A DNA stretch of 64,000 bases from Papio anubis. Its lineage: Eukaryota; Chordata; Mammalia; Primates; Cercopithecidae. The position numbers and the translations under genes are program-made. The DNA lies in NCBI RefSeq assembly GCF_008728515.1, contig NC_044989.1, positions 78,703,754 to 78,767,753 on the forward strand, written 5' to 3'. Positions 22,993 through 34,770 of this stretch are shown in pieces (positions within the stretch are counted from its first letter, which is position 1; the number at the start of each line of letters is the position of its first letter). The notes below the pieces were generated by a model. The model did not search any database. It saw nothing but the letters and a program-made list of their open reading frames with translations, and had not been told where the DNA came from.

Positions 22993-23332
22993 TGTTGCAA
23001 GACTTTTCCTCAGTTCAGCTAAAGATGGGGGTTCTTTATGAAACCCCCATGAAAATTTAGGCTTGCAGATGCTTTGAAGGGTGAGTAAGGCAAGGTTTTA
23101 TTGGGTGAAACGGAAAAACGGAAACAGAGACCCTCCGCAAAGCCAGAGTCCCTGCTGTTGCCCTTCCCACCTTGCAGTTTGAATCCCAGGTCCCATACAG
23201 GAAGAGGTGGGGCCAGACTCCTTCCCACTGCAAAGGGTGCAAACTTCTGTGGCTGCACTCCAGTGCACATTTCTTCTAGTGTGCAGGTCAGTGGGAGTTT
23301 TGCCAGATAGCCCTTCCCGCTTGGCTGTCTCA
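22993..23332 (-). mobile_element. 5' LTR of the decayed provirus
   Basis: 340 bp, on the minus strand TGAGACAGCCAAG…GTCTTGCAACA, with the target duplication GTAT at 23333-23336 matching 18017-18020. It aligns along its whole length with the 3' LTR but differs at roughly a fifth or more of positions by eye, many at CpG sites. CACCCAATAAAACC provides the polyadenylation signal on the minus strand. Confidence 0.85.
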
Positions 23333-23336
23333 GTAT

Positions 23337-23595
23337 TACTTAAATGTCTATTAGGTCCAATTGTTCAAGTGGCAAATTTAAGTCTAGAACTTCTTAGTTA
23401 GCTTTCTCAATGACCTGTCCATGCTGCCAGGGGGGTATTGAAGTTCCTCACTATTATTGGGTAGCTGTGTAAGTATTTTGCAGGTCTAGATGTACCTGTT
23501 TTATAAATCTGGATGGTCCAATGTTGGGTGCGTATATATTTAGGAGAGTTAAGTTTTCTCATTGAATTGAACCTTTATTATTATACAATAATATA
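23337..23595 (-). mobile_element. L1 segment 4 (last piece)
   Basis: Resumes the L1 exactly at the provirus target duplication: TTAAATGTCTATTAGGTCC, then TATTGAAGTTCCTCACTATT and GTTGGGTGCGTATATATTTA are antisense ORF2. The L1 is 5'-truncated near 23595. Summing the four pieces gives about 2.3 kb of L1. Confidence 0.88.
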
Positions 23596-25376
23596 ATATT
23601 GTATTTTTACAAGACATAGTGAGAGGCATCTTATGCCAAAAATATACAAGCAAAGCTAGAGGTATATATTTCCATGGGAAATCACAGGTAGAATAGACTG
23701 AATCTAAATACAAAAGGGGATTGGGGAGTTCTTCTTAAATGTGATCTAAGCATAATATTTGAAAAGGCCATGTAGATGATTAGATTACCCTCTACATTAA
23801 ACATCGGACTAATTTAGCCTTTAAGATACACATTAAATATCATCTTCATGAACTCATCTCTCAAACTGAAATAACTTTCTCACTTTTTGAATATTCATAA
23901 TGTTATCTTATATTTTTCTATTGATCAGTTTGAATTTGCATTTTCTTTCAAAACCATTAATAGCTTGTACAGTATATATCTAAATGGTTGCCAAATATTT
24001 AAACAGCAAACTTTCTATTGTCATAATTGGAGGTCCTTAGTTATACAACAGAACTTAATATAGACTTGTGAAGAACTTTATTATTCAGACCTCAATCTTT
24101 GTGCACTCTCAGTATAAACATCTATCCTCTCATAACATGGTCAAAGATATTTCGATGTTACGATGTTAGGAACTTGGTAGAAGATTTTTGTTTTTGTTTT
24201 CAGAGCACTCTAAGAAGCACTAAATGTGCTTGGCATTTCAATGTGCATAAATCTGTGAAACATACAATAATATTGGAACTGAAGATATAAAAATAGATGA
24301 CAACTCTTCATTTAACCTTTGAGTTTTTAGCAACTTGAGAATGACAGATAAATTAATTTATGAGTTCAGATGCAGAAGGTTAAGCATCTGACATAGACTA
24401 ATGTGAACTTTCAAAGATCAATAGAGCATCACTAGCTGAAATAATAAAATCAGAAGATTCAAATCAAATTCAGATCTAAGCTATTCCCATTACCTTGTGC
24501 TGGAATTGTGGTAATTAGATCTGTGCAGAACTTGTACTTTGTTATATTTAAAAAATATATTTTGAATATGTCTGTATGCATGTTATACATATATTACAAT
24601 ACATAACATTTTATAATCATCTTTATACATAATTATTTGATTGAATTTACAAAGTGCTGAGCAAAGAAATAAGTTAAAGAGAAGTACTTAAGTGAGCTTC
24701 AGTCAACATACAATTACATCAACCTCCTCATGTGCAGGTAAAGGTTGATTACGACTTGCAGAATATTACTTTAGCAAGGTCAGTCCTTTTGTCATTGTTT
24801 CTGAAGTTGTACCTACAAGAAAAAAAGTATGCAATGGAATGCATAAAAAGCAGAAAAATGTACAAATACACACACACTTATTATGCCTGATATATACGTA
24901 AATTTTAAGAAATATAGCAGAGAATGTTCACTATAAATGTCTCACCTTACACATACTTCTCTCTTTAATAAGAAATGACCACATTATTATTTAATATTAA
25001 ATCTGATGAGTCCAGTAATTGCATAAATTACCAAGTCCACAAATGAATCTTACAAGTGAATAACCAAGTAAATCTAATTATGTATATATAAGAAATATGT
25101 ATGAAGAACCATTTTCATGTGAGAAACTCATAGTAGAAATAAATAAAAATTGTTTTTATTTACATGAGTATAAAACTAGAGGGAAATCAGACAAAGCAGA
25201 CAATTTGAAGTAAAATAGAAGTCTATTTTAAGAATAAAGTAATAAATGTTAAGGCTGAAGTAATAAAGAGACATCTTGTTGGAAGTGAACTGGAGTGAGA
25301 ATAATATTAGATAAATCATAGTCAAGATTTTAGGCTATAGAAAATACCTGGCATGATTGCTATGGAGCATAATCAG
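23596..25376. other. Unassigned AT-rich DNA
   Basis: No repeat family or exon recognised. A short plus-strand frame at 24099-24290 lacks any recognisable domain. Short AT and CA runs occur (for example near 24866). Confidence 0.4.
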
Positions 25377-25680
25377 TTTTTTTTTTTGTTCAGAGATAGG
25401 ATCTTGCTCTGTCTCCCAGGCTGGAGTGCAGTATTGCAATCATAGCTCACTGTAATCTTGAACACCTAGGCTCAAATGAACCTCTCACTTCAGCTTCTCA
25501 AGTAGCCAGGACTACAGGTCCACCCCACCACATGCAACTAATTCTTTTTTTTTTTTTTTTTTTTTTAGACAGGTCTTGTCATGTTGCTTAGACTGGTCTT
25601 GAACTCCTGACCTCAAGTGATCCTCTCACCATGGGCTGCCAAAGCACTGGGATTATAGGCATGAGCCACTACACCTGGTT
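25377..25680 (-). mobile_element. AluJ
   Basis: Diverged minus-strand Alu with AGATAGGATCTTGCTCTG, CAATCATAGCTCACTG and GGCATGAGCCACTACACC, bases typical of AluJ. The A-rich middle has expanded to a T run at about 25546-25566. No clear target duplication survives, consistent with age. Confidence 0.92.
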
Positions 25681-26717
25681 GAAAATACTGTTATTTAAAC
25701 ATAAATTAATGCATTCACTTCTTCAATATGAAGATGGGGTAGAGCAGTGAGTTTATTTCAGTAGTTGTTGGCTTTTTTACTTAGGAGATTTTAAAACATT
25801 TGTTTTTTAAAAAATCGGCAAATGTGTTTGTGTGGAAGAGATTTCAGTGGAATTTACAACTGATTTTAATAAAGTAACAAATTTTCTATTACTTTCTATG
25901 AACCGAGACTTGATTTTGGTGGAAAGGAGCCTCAGAATTTGAGGAAAAGAAGGATAATTTAAGTCACAGTACTAATAAAAACAATAACAATTTTTTTTTT
26001 TTTTCTAAGTATAAGAAGCATGATTGAAGTGGACCTGAACAAAATGTTGTCAGGTAGGGGCCCCACATCAGTGAGGGACAAACTGATGAGACATTAATTT
26101 AGGTAAAATACACTATTACTCCAGAATCTTCAAGACACAAAGGCACAGGATTGTACAATGTACATAATGCCACTTTGAATAGCAGATATAATTGGGCATG
26201 GGGAGATAAATGTGGGATTTTCAACATACGTTCTTTAGGACCAAAAAAGTACTCAGAGAGGTAATTCAAATAAAAAGTTTTGTTAAAGTGCTGGAGACAG
26301 ACTTAAATTAGTTGGGAGTCAGAGGATACAAAAGAAGCACCGAAGTTCACACATTTTAGAATTTTGACCATGAAAGGAAATAAAGACAATTATGTTTAAG
26401 GTAAAAAGTTTCTTATTGCTTCTTGCTTGCTTTTTTGGTTGGCTGGTTTGATTTGTTTTCAACTATAGGGGAGACATTTTTAAAGCAGAAAAACAAAAGA
26501 TGTCAAATGAAAGGCAAATGATTGAAAAGTCTGGAAAGAGAATGTGTAATTAATGGAGCAAGTTCCCTGAAGAGATAGTCAGAGGTGGGGTCAAGAGACT
26601 AGGCAGAAAGTTTAGCCTTAGAAGGGGGAAGGTTGTATGAATGAGGGCTTACTTTGGGGTTGAGAGGGAAATGACTACAGTGGTGAATAAGGCAGAATCA
26701 GGATGACTGTCGTTTCA
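25681..26717. other. Unassigned unique DNA
   Basis: Mostly unique DNA with a T run at 25990-26004. A purine-rich stretch at about 26500-26690 vaguely resembles an old medium-reiterated repeat, but I cannot assign it. Confidence 0.4.
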
Positions 26718-26840
26718 GTAAGAATTTATTGAACGCATAACTTTGTTCTCAGCACTACTGGCACTGTACAAATTCCAAGGAAGAATTCAGAGAAATCGAA
26801 GATGCATTATGCCCTTAAAGTGTTTTCTAGTTATAATCTC
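26718..26840 (-). mobile_element. Possible L2/MIR-age fragment
   Basis: AAGAATTTATTGAACGCATA and TTCTCAGCACTACTGGCACTG resemble the widespread TTTATTGAGCACCTACTATG…CAGGCACTG block of old mammalian LINE/SINE ends read in antisense. Short and diverged, so tentative. Confidence 0.4.
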
Positions 26841-27689
26841 AATCTTTTGGAGAGTTGAAATGGTAGAGATGAGAGAAGTTATGGCTATTCAGAAGAAATC
26901 ATAATTCAGATATTTGATTCAGTAGATACAAGAAAAGAAAAATAGTTCTGAAAGGTAAATAAAGCTCTTAAGGAAAACATAGCCTTAAAAATAGTCTAAC
27001 AGGGAGAGAGAGCCTTACTTTTCATATTATTTACATCTTATATCTTATAAAGTAAAGGAATATGACAGGGCTTTTCAGATGAATAGCCCTTTTTCCTCTC
27101 AAATCAAGATTTTCCATTTTGGAATAGGTAACATAAAAAGTAAACATAAAATTATGGTAATATGGGACTTTTGTAATTTCTATAGCATGACAAAAATGAA
27201 TACTGGACCAAAGGTATCTTGTGTCTTTTGCTTTTTCATAATAGAGTTTACATCATAATCATGTAAGGTAAAACTACATATATATACAAGTATTTGCATC
27301 TTTTCTTAAAGAAATAGATGTAAACATATTTGTCACACTTTATTACGGACCTTAGCCTCATTACTCTCATTTATATTACAATTTAAATATAGTAACTTTG
27401 CAAGACTCATTTAAAGCCACCAGATGTCACTGTTTTAGATATGATACCTCCATCACTATTCATATGCCCTAGGTATAAAGAAATTACTAAACTTTCTGGT
27501 AAAATTATTTTCAAGCAAAATCATGATAAGCATAATTACATTAGAATCTTATTAAAGGTCACCCCCAAAACTGTACATGATACTTACACACATGCATCAG
27601 GAAAATATCCTCTGGGACTTTATGGCTATATGATCATCTCAATTTTAATAGCTTTATAGTTAGGGATTCCATCTCATTCTTTGCCTTTC
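26841..27689. other. Unassigned AT-rich DNA
   Basis: No recognisable repeat or gene. The 72-codon frame at 27441-27659 has no known features. Confidence 0.4.
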
Positions 27690-27961
27690 TTTTTTTTTTT
27701 TTTTTTTTTTTTTTGAGCTACTGTCTCACGTTGTCACCTAGGCTGGAGTGCAGTGGTGCTATCATGGCTCACTGCAGCCTTGACTTCCCCTGCTCAAGTG
27801 ATTCTCCCACCTCAGCCCTCCAAGCAGCTGGGACTACAGGTATGCAGCACCACGTTGACTAGTTTTTTAAAGTTTTGTAGAGATGAGGTCTCACTATATT
27901 TCTTAGGCTGGTCTTGAACTCTTGGGCTCAAGCTATCCTCCCAACTTGGCCTCCCAAAGTA
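27690..27961 (-). mobile_element. AluJ, 5'-truncated
   Basis: Begins with a 24-nt T run, then GAGCTACTGTCTCACGTTG and GCTCACTGCAGCCTTGACTT, an AluJ-type minus copy. It stops at CCTCCCAAAGT, so about 35 bp of the 5' end are missing. Confidence 0.9.
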
Positions 27962-30239
27962 TGTCTTTTATCTTAAAGACTATTTATAATAATTATTTCA
28001 TTGTAAGTAATTAACAAACACTTAAAATACTAGAATATTAGAGTTGGGAAACCATTTTAAGGACTATTCAGAACAATTCACTCTTTTACACATAGTGAAC
28101 ATAAAGGACAGAGATAAATGACTATTCTAAAGGCAAAGAAATATGAAAATGAAAATATTCAGCTAGTTAATATTCTTGACTAGTTTTTCTTACATAATAT
28201 CATATCACTCAATGATAAATTGCTTTTTATGAGAACCATAACATGTTTGACCACAAGAAAATAAGGTAAAGACAGTTAAAACATTTATAGATGTCATTAA
28301 AATTTTTCAAAGTATATAAATATGGTTTAAAGAGATGTATTTCTCACTTTCTATTATAAAAAAGCTATATAGAACAGTGAAGGAAAAAATGTACAAAACT
28401 AGAAAAGACAAAGATATTGAGCATGGTTAACATTTTGTTCCACATAATTCTTGTCATTTTTAAGGATTTTATATATATATATACACATACACACACACAC
28501 ATTATTTACTTATGTGGTTATAACATTCACATACATATACTGTTTAAATATCTACTTTTGCTAAATAACAATATGACTACTTGCTCATGTTACCAATTTG
28601 GTCAAACTATCAATATCTCAACCTCTTACCACTGACTAACTTATTCTATCAGGTAGGTAATTGTCTTTGGTCTTGCCATCAAGATGGGGAAATTGCTGTC
28701 TATGAGAATCCCCAAGCCAATGCTTTAAATGGAACTATTCCATTCTGGTAAACATTAGTTCCATTCTACTCATTCACATGACCATATTTTGAGTCATTAG
28801 ATAATCCCAAAATGTCTAAATCCAAATTATCAAATTCAGACATCTATTTTCTAAACCCACCTTTCTACAAAACCATCCATTACCCATTTGTTCTGAAGCA
28901 GCTAGGTCATCCAAGCAAGGGGGTTCCTCATTCCCTGATCTCTACCTTTGCCCTAGTCAAACTCTCCTACTTTAATTTCCATGCCTACGTTTGTAGCATT
29001 GCTTTATACAAAGCTTAACAACTCTTGTGTGAATACACAACTTTTTGCTCCATTTCTCTTTTCTTTATATTCACCAGCAAACTTCTAGCCCTGGATCGAT
29101 TTGTTTGTCAGACACTCTGCCTATGATTTCTCAAGATTCTGGAGAAAATCAAGCAAACATGCACATTGGGTAACAACTTCATGGCCTACAGTTAGAGTTG
29201 AGCTGGGAATGTAATATGTCAATATTTGTATGGTCTTTGGGTCATTTTTATTTCTTTCTATCCAGAGAAATATTTCAAACTGCCGTTGTGGATCAACGTT
29301 GTGTCTCTCTCTCAAAAACACAGTACACTGAAAAAAAAAAAAAAAAATGAGATCGCTTCCTGAGACTGCCATGCTAATTCCCTACGTAAGCAGGACAATG
29401 GAAGATATTAAGCAGATAGATAAAAGCTAGTTTCTTGATGAGTTCTCAGTCCTACTGCTTGAGAATGATTCATCATGGCTCTCAGTTCTTCCCTTCTAGG
29501 ACCTTGGCTCTGCTTCTTAAATTAGCCATTATTTTTCATAAAAAAAATTATTTTGTATTTGCAGCTAAGTTGTTTTCTCAACTATCTTCATGCCCATAGA
29601 AGTTTGGGGACTCAAAGTTCTCTTTTCATTTTGTAATATCTCTTTCCCTTAAGCCCTATGGTTGGGCAGAATCATCTAACACAAAGGCTATTTTATAATA
29701 GTGTTGAATATGTTGTGTAGTTTATTGTATACCATACTGAAAGTGAAAAACAGAGTGGTTTTATGGAGATCAGAGTACAGTTCTACTGAATGTGTTTCAC
29801 TTTCATACCATCACAAAGCCTAAAAATCATAAATTGAACCCTCAAGAAGTCAGAGGCCATCTTTAATTTTGAGACTGTTTTGATAACCTAGACTAAACAT
29901 GGCAAAAGTGAAAATGCACTAACTGGATTCTACTAACAAGAAATTGACCCAGATAGTAATGCATAGAAAAACCAATAAAATATATGAGAGGTTTTAAAAG
30001 GCAATGGGAAATTATTAACACACTTTATATTAAAGTATGGAAGGAGTTTCAAGAAAAAATAAAGGTAATGGCAGATTAAACACTCAAAGATCCAATAACT
30101 AAGAATATCTGAATTGATAAAAAGTGAGTTCATAGATGGAATATTTATTAAAAGTGCCAATGAAGATATATGAAAATAAACTCATACCTAGATAAAATGT
30201 AGTGAAACTGAGAGTATCAATGTTAGAGAGAAAATATTA
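27962..30239. other. Unassigned unique DNA
   Basis: AT-rich DNA holding an (AT)n(AC)n microsatellite (28470-28502) and an A run (29331-29347). Short open frames at 28417, 28812 and 29121 have no recognisable domains; the first simply reads the CA repeat as Thr-His. No exon pattern seen. Confidence 0.4.
28470..28502 (+). repeat. (AT)n(AC)n microsatellite
   Basis: A compound tract: AT units followed by ACACAT and then AC units. Likely length-polymorphic. Confidence 0.9.
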
Positions 30240-30570
30240 AAACCACCTAAAAAAAGCAAAATGATATACAAAGACACAAAATTAGGCTAATTACAGAAAA
30301 ATCACAGATTAATAACAGAATAAACAATTCCAGATACAAAAAGACAATTAGTATTGTCTTCAAAATGTTGAAGGAAAGTAACTATCACTTCAAATTATAT
30401 ATTCAGCAAAATGTATTAATCAAGACACATATTTTCAGACATAAAAAGCTAACGAAATGTGTTATCTTCAAAACCTTGATGAAGTATTTAGTGTAGAATA
30501 TATTTATAGAGAATAAAAAATGAAGACAGAAAGATAAAATGAGAAATTAAAAATAACATGTGAAAATAAA
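30240..30570 (+). mobile_element. Ancient L1M/HAL1-like fragment
   Basis: GTCTTCAAAATGTTGAAGGA, AAGTAACTATCACTTCAAAT, TATATATTCAGCAAAATGT and ACATATTTTCAGACATAAAA occur in the order typical of an old L1M/HAL1 block. All frames are broken. Boundaries are approximate. Confidence 0.5.
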
Positions 30571-30646
30571 TTCAGTATAACACAGTAAATCTATTTATTG
30601 ACTACAGAAAGGTATTTTGTGTTTATAAAGTAGAAATTATAATTTT

Positions 30647-30950
30647 ATTTTATTTTATTTTATTTGTTTTTGACGGAGTCTCGCTCTGTCACCCAGGCTG
30701 GAGTACAGTGGCGTGGTCTTGGCTCACTGCAAGCTCCGCCTCCCCGGTTCACGCCATTCTCCTGCCTCAGCCTCCTGAGTAGCTGGGACTACAGGCGCCG
30801 GCCACCACGCTCAGCTAATTTTTTGTATTTTTAGTAGAAATGGGGTTTCACCGTGTTAGCCAGGATGGTCTCGATCTCCTGACCTCGTGATCCACCCACC
30901 TCGGCCTCCCAAAGTGCTGGGATTATAGGCGTGAGCCACCGCGCCCGGCC
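30647..30950 (-). mobile_element. Full-length AluY
   Basis: Minus-strand AluY with an (ATTTT)n tail and an unusually exact 14-bp target duplication GAAATTATAATTTT at 30633-30646 and 30951-30964. Few differences from consensus. Confidence 0.95.
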
Positions 30951-30964
30951 GAAATTATAATTTT

Positions 30965-31356
30965 GTATATCAAGAACTCTAGGATGGGGAATTCATGGAG
31001 TAAATAAGCTGTATTAAAGTACATGATTAGGTTTGTGTATAAAGTCAAAGGAAACCAGAATAAAAAGAAAGGAGATGTGTGAATAAAGAATATAAAGGCA
31101 AGAAGAGAAAAAAAAGATATGATAAAAATGTATGGCAAAACGAAAATTAAAACAAGAAAGTACGATTAAGCAAATTCAGTAGTAATTGTAATACACCAAA
31201 TTGATAACTTCACCTATCAAAAATAAAGGTTAATAAATCAAGCTAAAAATAAATGAACAGAGAAACCCAGCTTTCTCTCGTTTACCTTAAGCATAATAAA
31301 AGAACATAATCCCTACCATTGAAAGTAAAGTGATAGAATTTAAAAATTGGGAAAAT
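30965..31356. other. Unassigned AT-rich DNA
   Basis: A-rich unique sequence. The minus-strand frame at 30923-31138 runs partly into the Alu and is not a gene. Confidence 0.4.
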
Positions 31357-31870
31357 ATCATGGTAAGAAGAATGATATCTTCCCATATATGTCCCTGTCC
31401 TAATTTCCAGAACATGTGATTATGCAAAGTTACATGGCAAAGAGAAATAAAAGTTCTTATGTAATTAAGATTGCTAGTTAGTGATCTTTAAAAAAAAAGG
31501 GGGGGGGATTAAACTATATTATCCAAGTGGTCCCAATACAATTATTAGAATCCTTCAGGCGAGAAGAGGGACACCGTAGAATACATGTCAAAGTGAGGCA
31601 GTGTGAGAAAGACTTGATTGGTTCTTGGGGGCCTTAAAGATGGAGGAAGGGTCAATGAGTTTAGGGATGTGGGCAACCACTAGAAGCAGAAGGCACCAAT
31701 ATAAATTTTTTTCTAGAACCTCCAGAGAGGAACATAGCTTTGCCAACACCTTAATTTGAGTCCATCAGAAGTCATTCAAGTGAGACCTCCAAGAAGTATA
31801 AGATAATTTTTTTGTTTTAAGCCATTTTGTTTGCTAGAATTTTATATATCAGTTATAGGTAGCTAATACA
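31357..31870 (+). mobile_element. MLT1-like MaLR LTR
   Basis: Plus-strand LTR with TAATTTCCAGAACATGTGA, TTACATGGCAAAGAGAAATA, TTATCCAAGTGGTCCCAATA, AGATGGAGGAAGGGTCAATG, AACCTCCAGAGAGGAACATA and the end TAGCTAATACA. This order matches a common mammalian MaLR-type LTR. An A9G9 run sits at about 31491-31508. No internal ERV sequence flanks it, so it is a solo LTR. Subfamily unresolved. Confidence 0.7.
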
Positions 31871-32854
31871 AATAGCAATCAAAAAGGATAATATGGTCAT
31901 AATAGTATCAGATATAACATCACAAAGCAAATAATATGTAACAAGGGAAATTAAGAAAAAGGAAAATGCTAATATATAATTTTCTTTAATTAAACACTAA
32001 TCAGGCATTCTGAAGCAAATCCCTTAGATGGTAAAAAATTTAAATTAGAACATTTAAAGTCTATATTTTATGCCATAACTGTATATGTATATATGTATGT
32101 ATATTTGGGGATGGTAAGTGAGAGGACTCTACAGAAAACAAAGTACATACTCTATGTAAGCCTCAAACATTTACAAAGTGTTGACTATATAATAGATCAC
32201 AAAGTAAGTCATAAAACATTTCAAATAAATAATCATATGCAAACAACTTTTTTAGGCTCAATGCAATTTAACCGAAAGAACACAAAAAAACTAGAATATG
32301 TGTTTGAGTTTTATAAAGGTCGTTTTCCAAATCTTATCAATTAAAAGGAAAGTCAAAACGTTTTAAATTCAGACACAACAATATATATGTTAAAAATTAT
32401 AGGTACAAAATATTGGAATCTGTGCTTCAAGTCCATTTCAGAAACTTATATTGATTCATTAGAATATAAAAACTAAAAATGATGTGTTAATACTTCTATT
32501 TTAAAAAGTTAACATTTCAGTTTGAAGACTATGGTATTAAGTGAACATTTCCAATTTCCTGGAAATATTTCTGAAGCTATAATGGGGATGGAAATATACA
32601 TAATATGACCTGTAAACCAAATACATAACTGATTAAACAGAACGCCAAAGAATGTTGTGCTACAGACAAAATTATGACCAAATATTTTGACTTAAAAAAA
32701 TATAAGTGAACTATTACCTTTAAAAAGCCAGTAGAGTAGGGAACTGGGTATTCAAGATCTCATGTAGAAAATGGTGAGACACTGTCCAGGAGATGACATT
32801 TGAACAAAGGTAGTATTGAAAGAGATAGTGTCAGAAAGACAAAGCGTGTAGAGG
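31871..32854. other. Unassigned AT-rich DNA
   Basis: AT-rich, with a GTATAT-type run at 32082-32106. The 83-codon frame at 32093-32344 has no recognisable domain. Confidence 0.4.
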
Positions 32855-33633
32855 TGGTGGAATGGGAGAGTTCCCTGATCCCCCTCAGAGGATGTGCAAC
32901 AGGGATGTGGCTCATCTGTTTGGTCACCACGCATTGTCAAACTCCTTGTAGAAGGGAGAGCACAAAGAAGGGCAGGTGCAGGAGCCAGGGCAAGCACCCC
33001 TGGGATCCAGCCCCACCGCAGTGTCCAGGGGTGGAAGCCTGTGACTCCCGAAGCCCAAGTGGGCACATGTTACACTGCACACTTAAAAGGACAGCTTTGC
33101 TGTCTATGGAGGTTAAGTGTTAAACAGCTCAGTGCCCTTTTGGTATCCAGGTCCTTGTCTGGTGACCAGGAAGCATCAGGTCACATACAAACATGAAGGA
33201 TGAGTGTGGGGGTTTTATTGAGTGGTGGAGGTGGCTCTCAGGGAGATCGATGGGGAATTGGGAGGCGAATGAAGTGAGAGCATGATCCTCCCATGGAGTG
33301 TGGCTGTCCAGCAGCTGATCTCTCCAACCATCCCCAGCCAAAGTCCTCTCAGCATACGGATATTCCATCTCTTCTCTCTGCCATGCCGTTCTGCCATTCT
33401 TCTGCTATTCTCTTCATCCTCGTCTGTTTGTCTTCTTGTGGAGCCAAGCCTGGGGTTTGTGGCTTATGTGGATAGAGGATAGGGGGAATTGTGGGCCAAA
33501 AGGCAGCTTTTGGGTGCAAAAACAGGAATACCTGTTCCCATTTAGGGCCGTGGGTTTCCAGGCTTAAGGGTGGGGTCTTTGCCAGGGAACTGCCCTTTTC
33601 TATCCAGTATTTCCCTGTTTCCTGTCTGTATCA
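32855..33633 (-). mobile_element. Solo ERV1-type LTR
   Basis: On the minus strand the LTR starts TGATACAGACAGGAAACAGG. It contains GGCAGTTCCCTGGCAAAGAC and ACTCAATAAAACCCC (polyadenylation signal, plus 33216-33221 region) and ends near the plus-strand GTGGTGGAATGGGAGAG. It is GC-richer than its flanks, which is why several 60-107-codon frames appear on both strands; none is a gene. I see no clear target duplication, so the 3' boundary near 32855 is approximate. Subfamily not resolved. Confidence 0.75.
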
Positions 33634-33902
33634 GTAGTATAGAAAGGCAGTTTTGGAATGGTCACTACTAAGGAGAAAAAAAGGTACACAAATCATAAAT
33701 TAGAATAGTGAGCAAAATATTATGAACCTGATTAGGAAGAAATGGTAGATAATAGAGATGTGCAAAGAAAAACCAGCATATAAACCACTGGAGTCCATCC
33801 CTTGCCTCTCAAGAAAAGTAAATATGATAAAAATACAGAGAATATTTTCAAAGAAATAGAAACTGAAAATCCACATGTTAAAAGCAATTGCCTCATTTAA
33901 AA
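33634..33902. other. Unassigned unique DNA
   Basis: A-rich unique DNA between the solo LTR and an orphan LTR piece. Confidence 0.4.
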
Positions 33903-34017
33903 TCGGATGGATGGGACGTTGGAAAAGGGATGGAGTGGGAGGATGATCTTCCCATGGAGTTCGGCTGTCCAGCAGCCGATCTCCTCTCCAACCATCCCCA
34001 GCCTAACTCCTCTCCAG
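33903..34017 (-). mobile_element. Orphan internal piece of the same LTR family
   Basis: About 112 bp matching the solo LTR at 33241-33351 in the same orientation: CCCATGGAGTTCGGCTGTCC and CAACCATCCCCAGCCTAACT against CCCATGGAGTGTGGCTGTCC and CAACCATCCCCAGCCAAAGT. Neither LTR end is present and flanking sequence is unrelated. Confidence 0.75.
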
Positions 34018-34340
34018 TCCAGTAAAGTTATTAAACTTTAAAACAAGGAAGAATATCTAGAACAACCAGACCAAATGAGAAAAAAGAGAAGAAAGTATAA
34101 AGCTAGGTTCAGATTTCATCATAACAGCATGTGCATGAGAAAATTGTGGGGCCATGCCATCAAAACCCTCAAGAATTGTAATCCAAGGATGTTATACACA
34201 ACCAAACTACTGTCCAAGGGTAAAGGCAAGAGATAAGGTTCTGAAATGTGGAAATCCAAGACCTTTTAGAGGAATCTTCTCCCTAGAAAAATTGTGGAAA
34301 AAAAAATCAGGGGTAAGCATCAAATTACTTTCACTATAGG
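34018..34340 (+). mobile_element. Ancient L1M/HAL1-like fragment
   Basis: GATGTTATACACAACCAAAC, CTGTCCAAGGGTAAAGGCAA and AGATAAGGTTCTGAAATG follow the order of an old L1M/HAL1 segment (…TACCCAGCCAAACTATC…). The 61-codon plus frame here is chance. Confidence 0.45.
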
Positions 34341-34760
34341 AAAAAGGCTAAATAAATGTAAGATTACAGAGCAGAATTAAAGTCAAAACTATTTATGAAA
34401 ACTGCAGCAATCAAAATAAAACAACATAGGATAATTTAGTATGTTAGCTATATAAACAAAATCAATATTAATTATATAATATAAACATATATCTTTCTCT
34501 ATCTCACTATGCATATATATCTATAAGGTAAAAACCATTGTACATATATAATGAAATAAAATATTCATTTCAGTATTAATGCAAAAATTAATATACCTAA
34601 AAAGAGTAACTTGGCAGGAAATGTATAAGCTCCCAATGAAGAAAAGTTTTGATTGCAACTGAGGGCTGTCAAAGAAGACTTGAAAAACTGGAAAAGTAAA
34701 TCATTTTCTTATTTATGAAGACTGAAAATGATAGTATTATGATAGGTCTAAGATAGTATT
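34341..34760. other. Unassigned AT-rich DNA
   Basis: AT-rich with no recognised family. Confidence 0.4.
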
Positions 34761-34770
34761 AAGATAATGG

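Noticed and set aside
32752..33397. Several overlapping 60-107-codon frames suggesting a gene
   Set aside because: They arise on both strands because the LTR here is GC-rich. LTR ends and a poly(A) signal explain the segment.
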